NCBI GenBank assembly: GCA_013152215.1
Contig: JAADGT010000133.1
Location: forward strand, 1 to 5,196
DNA: 5,196 nt
DNA from: Deltaproteobacteria bacterium
GTDB lineage: Bacteria; Desulfobacterota; Deferrisomatia; Deferrisomatales; Deferrisomataceae
Direction of reading: 5' to 3'
The translations under genes were made by a program, and so were the position numbers. Under the pieces are notes generated by a model. The model saw nothing but the letters and a program-made list of their open reading frames with translations. It ran no database searches and was not told the origin of the DNA. Numbering within the stretch: position 1 is the stretch's first letter; each line of letters starts with the position of its first letter. Below, piece by piece: positions 5,132 through 5,196 of the stretch.

Positions 5132-5196
5132 TGGTTTCGGCTAGGCGGCCGGGCAGCTTTTGAGCCCCGACGCCAAGGTTCGGGGGGCATGGGGCC
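5132..5196 (+). other. Gene-free tail beyond copy B, with a second GGGGCATGGGGCC box
   Basis: No gene is visible in these last 65 bases. A hairpin CCCCGA (5165-5170)/TCGGGG (5180-5185) with a 9-nt loop is present. The window ends within another GGGGGGCATGGGGCC box (5182-5196), a direct copy of the box at 5118-5131 and of the one at 867-879. The repeat unit therefore probably extends past the window end. Confidence 0.55.

Noticed and set aside
5138..5160. Possible intrinsic terminator for the operon ending in TTTT near 5157
   Set aside because: Only a short, poorly pairing CGGC/GCCG stem precedes a four-base T run, and intervening unpaired bases separate them, so it is too weak to call.
4777..5190. 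Minus-strand open frame of 137 aa over copy B
   Set aside because: Through the repeat it gives the same short peptide (VTPKRRGHAWNAGRSRRF) as the frame over copy A. That follows from the repeat itself, and the rest is antisense to ubiB. Shared peptide here is not evidence of a gene family.

Overview
The window reads as an ordinary chromosomal segment of a high-GC bacterium. The coding regions are very rich in G/C at third codon positions, and the genes are housekeeping ones. The sequence does not fix the lineage. High GC, an rnr-ubiB gene pair and G/C-rich dispersed intergenic repeats would fit a Desulfobacterota/Desulfuromonadota-type proteobacterium, but that is a weak inference.

Layout. 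On the minus strand at 93-179 is a complete class II tRNA-Leu (anticodon CAG) with encoded CCA, its own promoter-like boxes upstream (191-220) and a strong intrinsic terminator downstream (43-79). Divergent from it, a near-consensus promoter (239-267, perfect TATAAT) drives a small hotdog-fold (PaaI/4HBT-type) thioesterase gene at 328-741. A 446-bp gene-free stretch (742-1187) follows, holding several GC-rich hairpins, a segment bounded by inverted repeats (867-1053) and one copy of an intergenic repeat (1041-1150). Next is a two-gene, translationally coupled operon: rnr (RNase R, 1188-3317) and a UbiB/ABC1-family atypical kinase (3314-4993, GTG start, 4-nt overlap). The last 200 bp are gene-free and hold a second, inverted copy of the same repeat (5023-5131, plus one further octamer from 5015) and part of an additional tail that runs off the window.

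How the parts work together. tRNA-Leu and RNase R belong to translation and RNA turnover. The UbiB-like protein is a membrane-anchored atypical kinase/ATPase linked in its family to isoprenoid-quinone synthesis. The thioesterase is an acyl-CoA hydrolase of unknown substrate. Apart from the rnr-ubiB coupling, the genes show no obvious shared pathway.

The most interesting feature is not a gene. It is the pair of about 110-bp, roughly 94% identical, oppositely oriented repeats (59 bp of it exact) that bracket the rnr-ubiB operon. Each has a tandem octamer array (consensus GCTRGRAS) at the operon-facing end and a GGGGCATGGGRYC box at the other. I saw no new protein system, CRISPR array or transposase gene.
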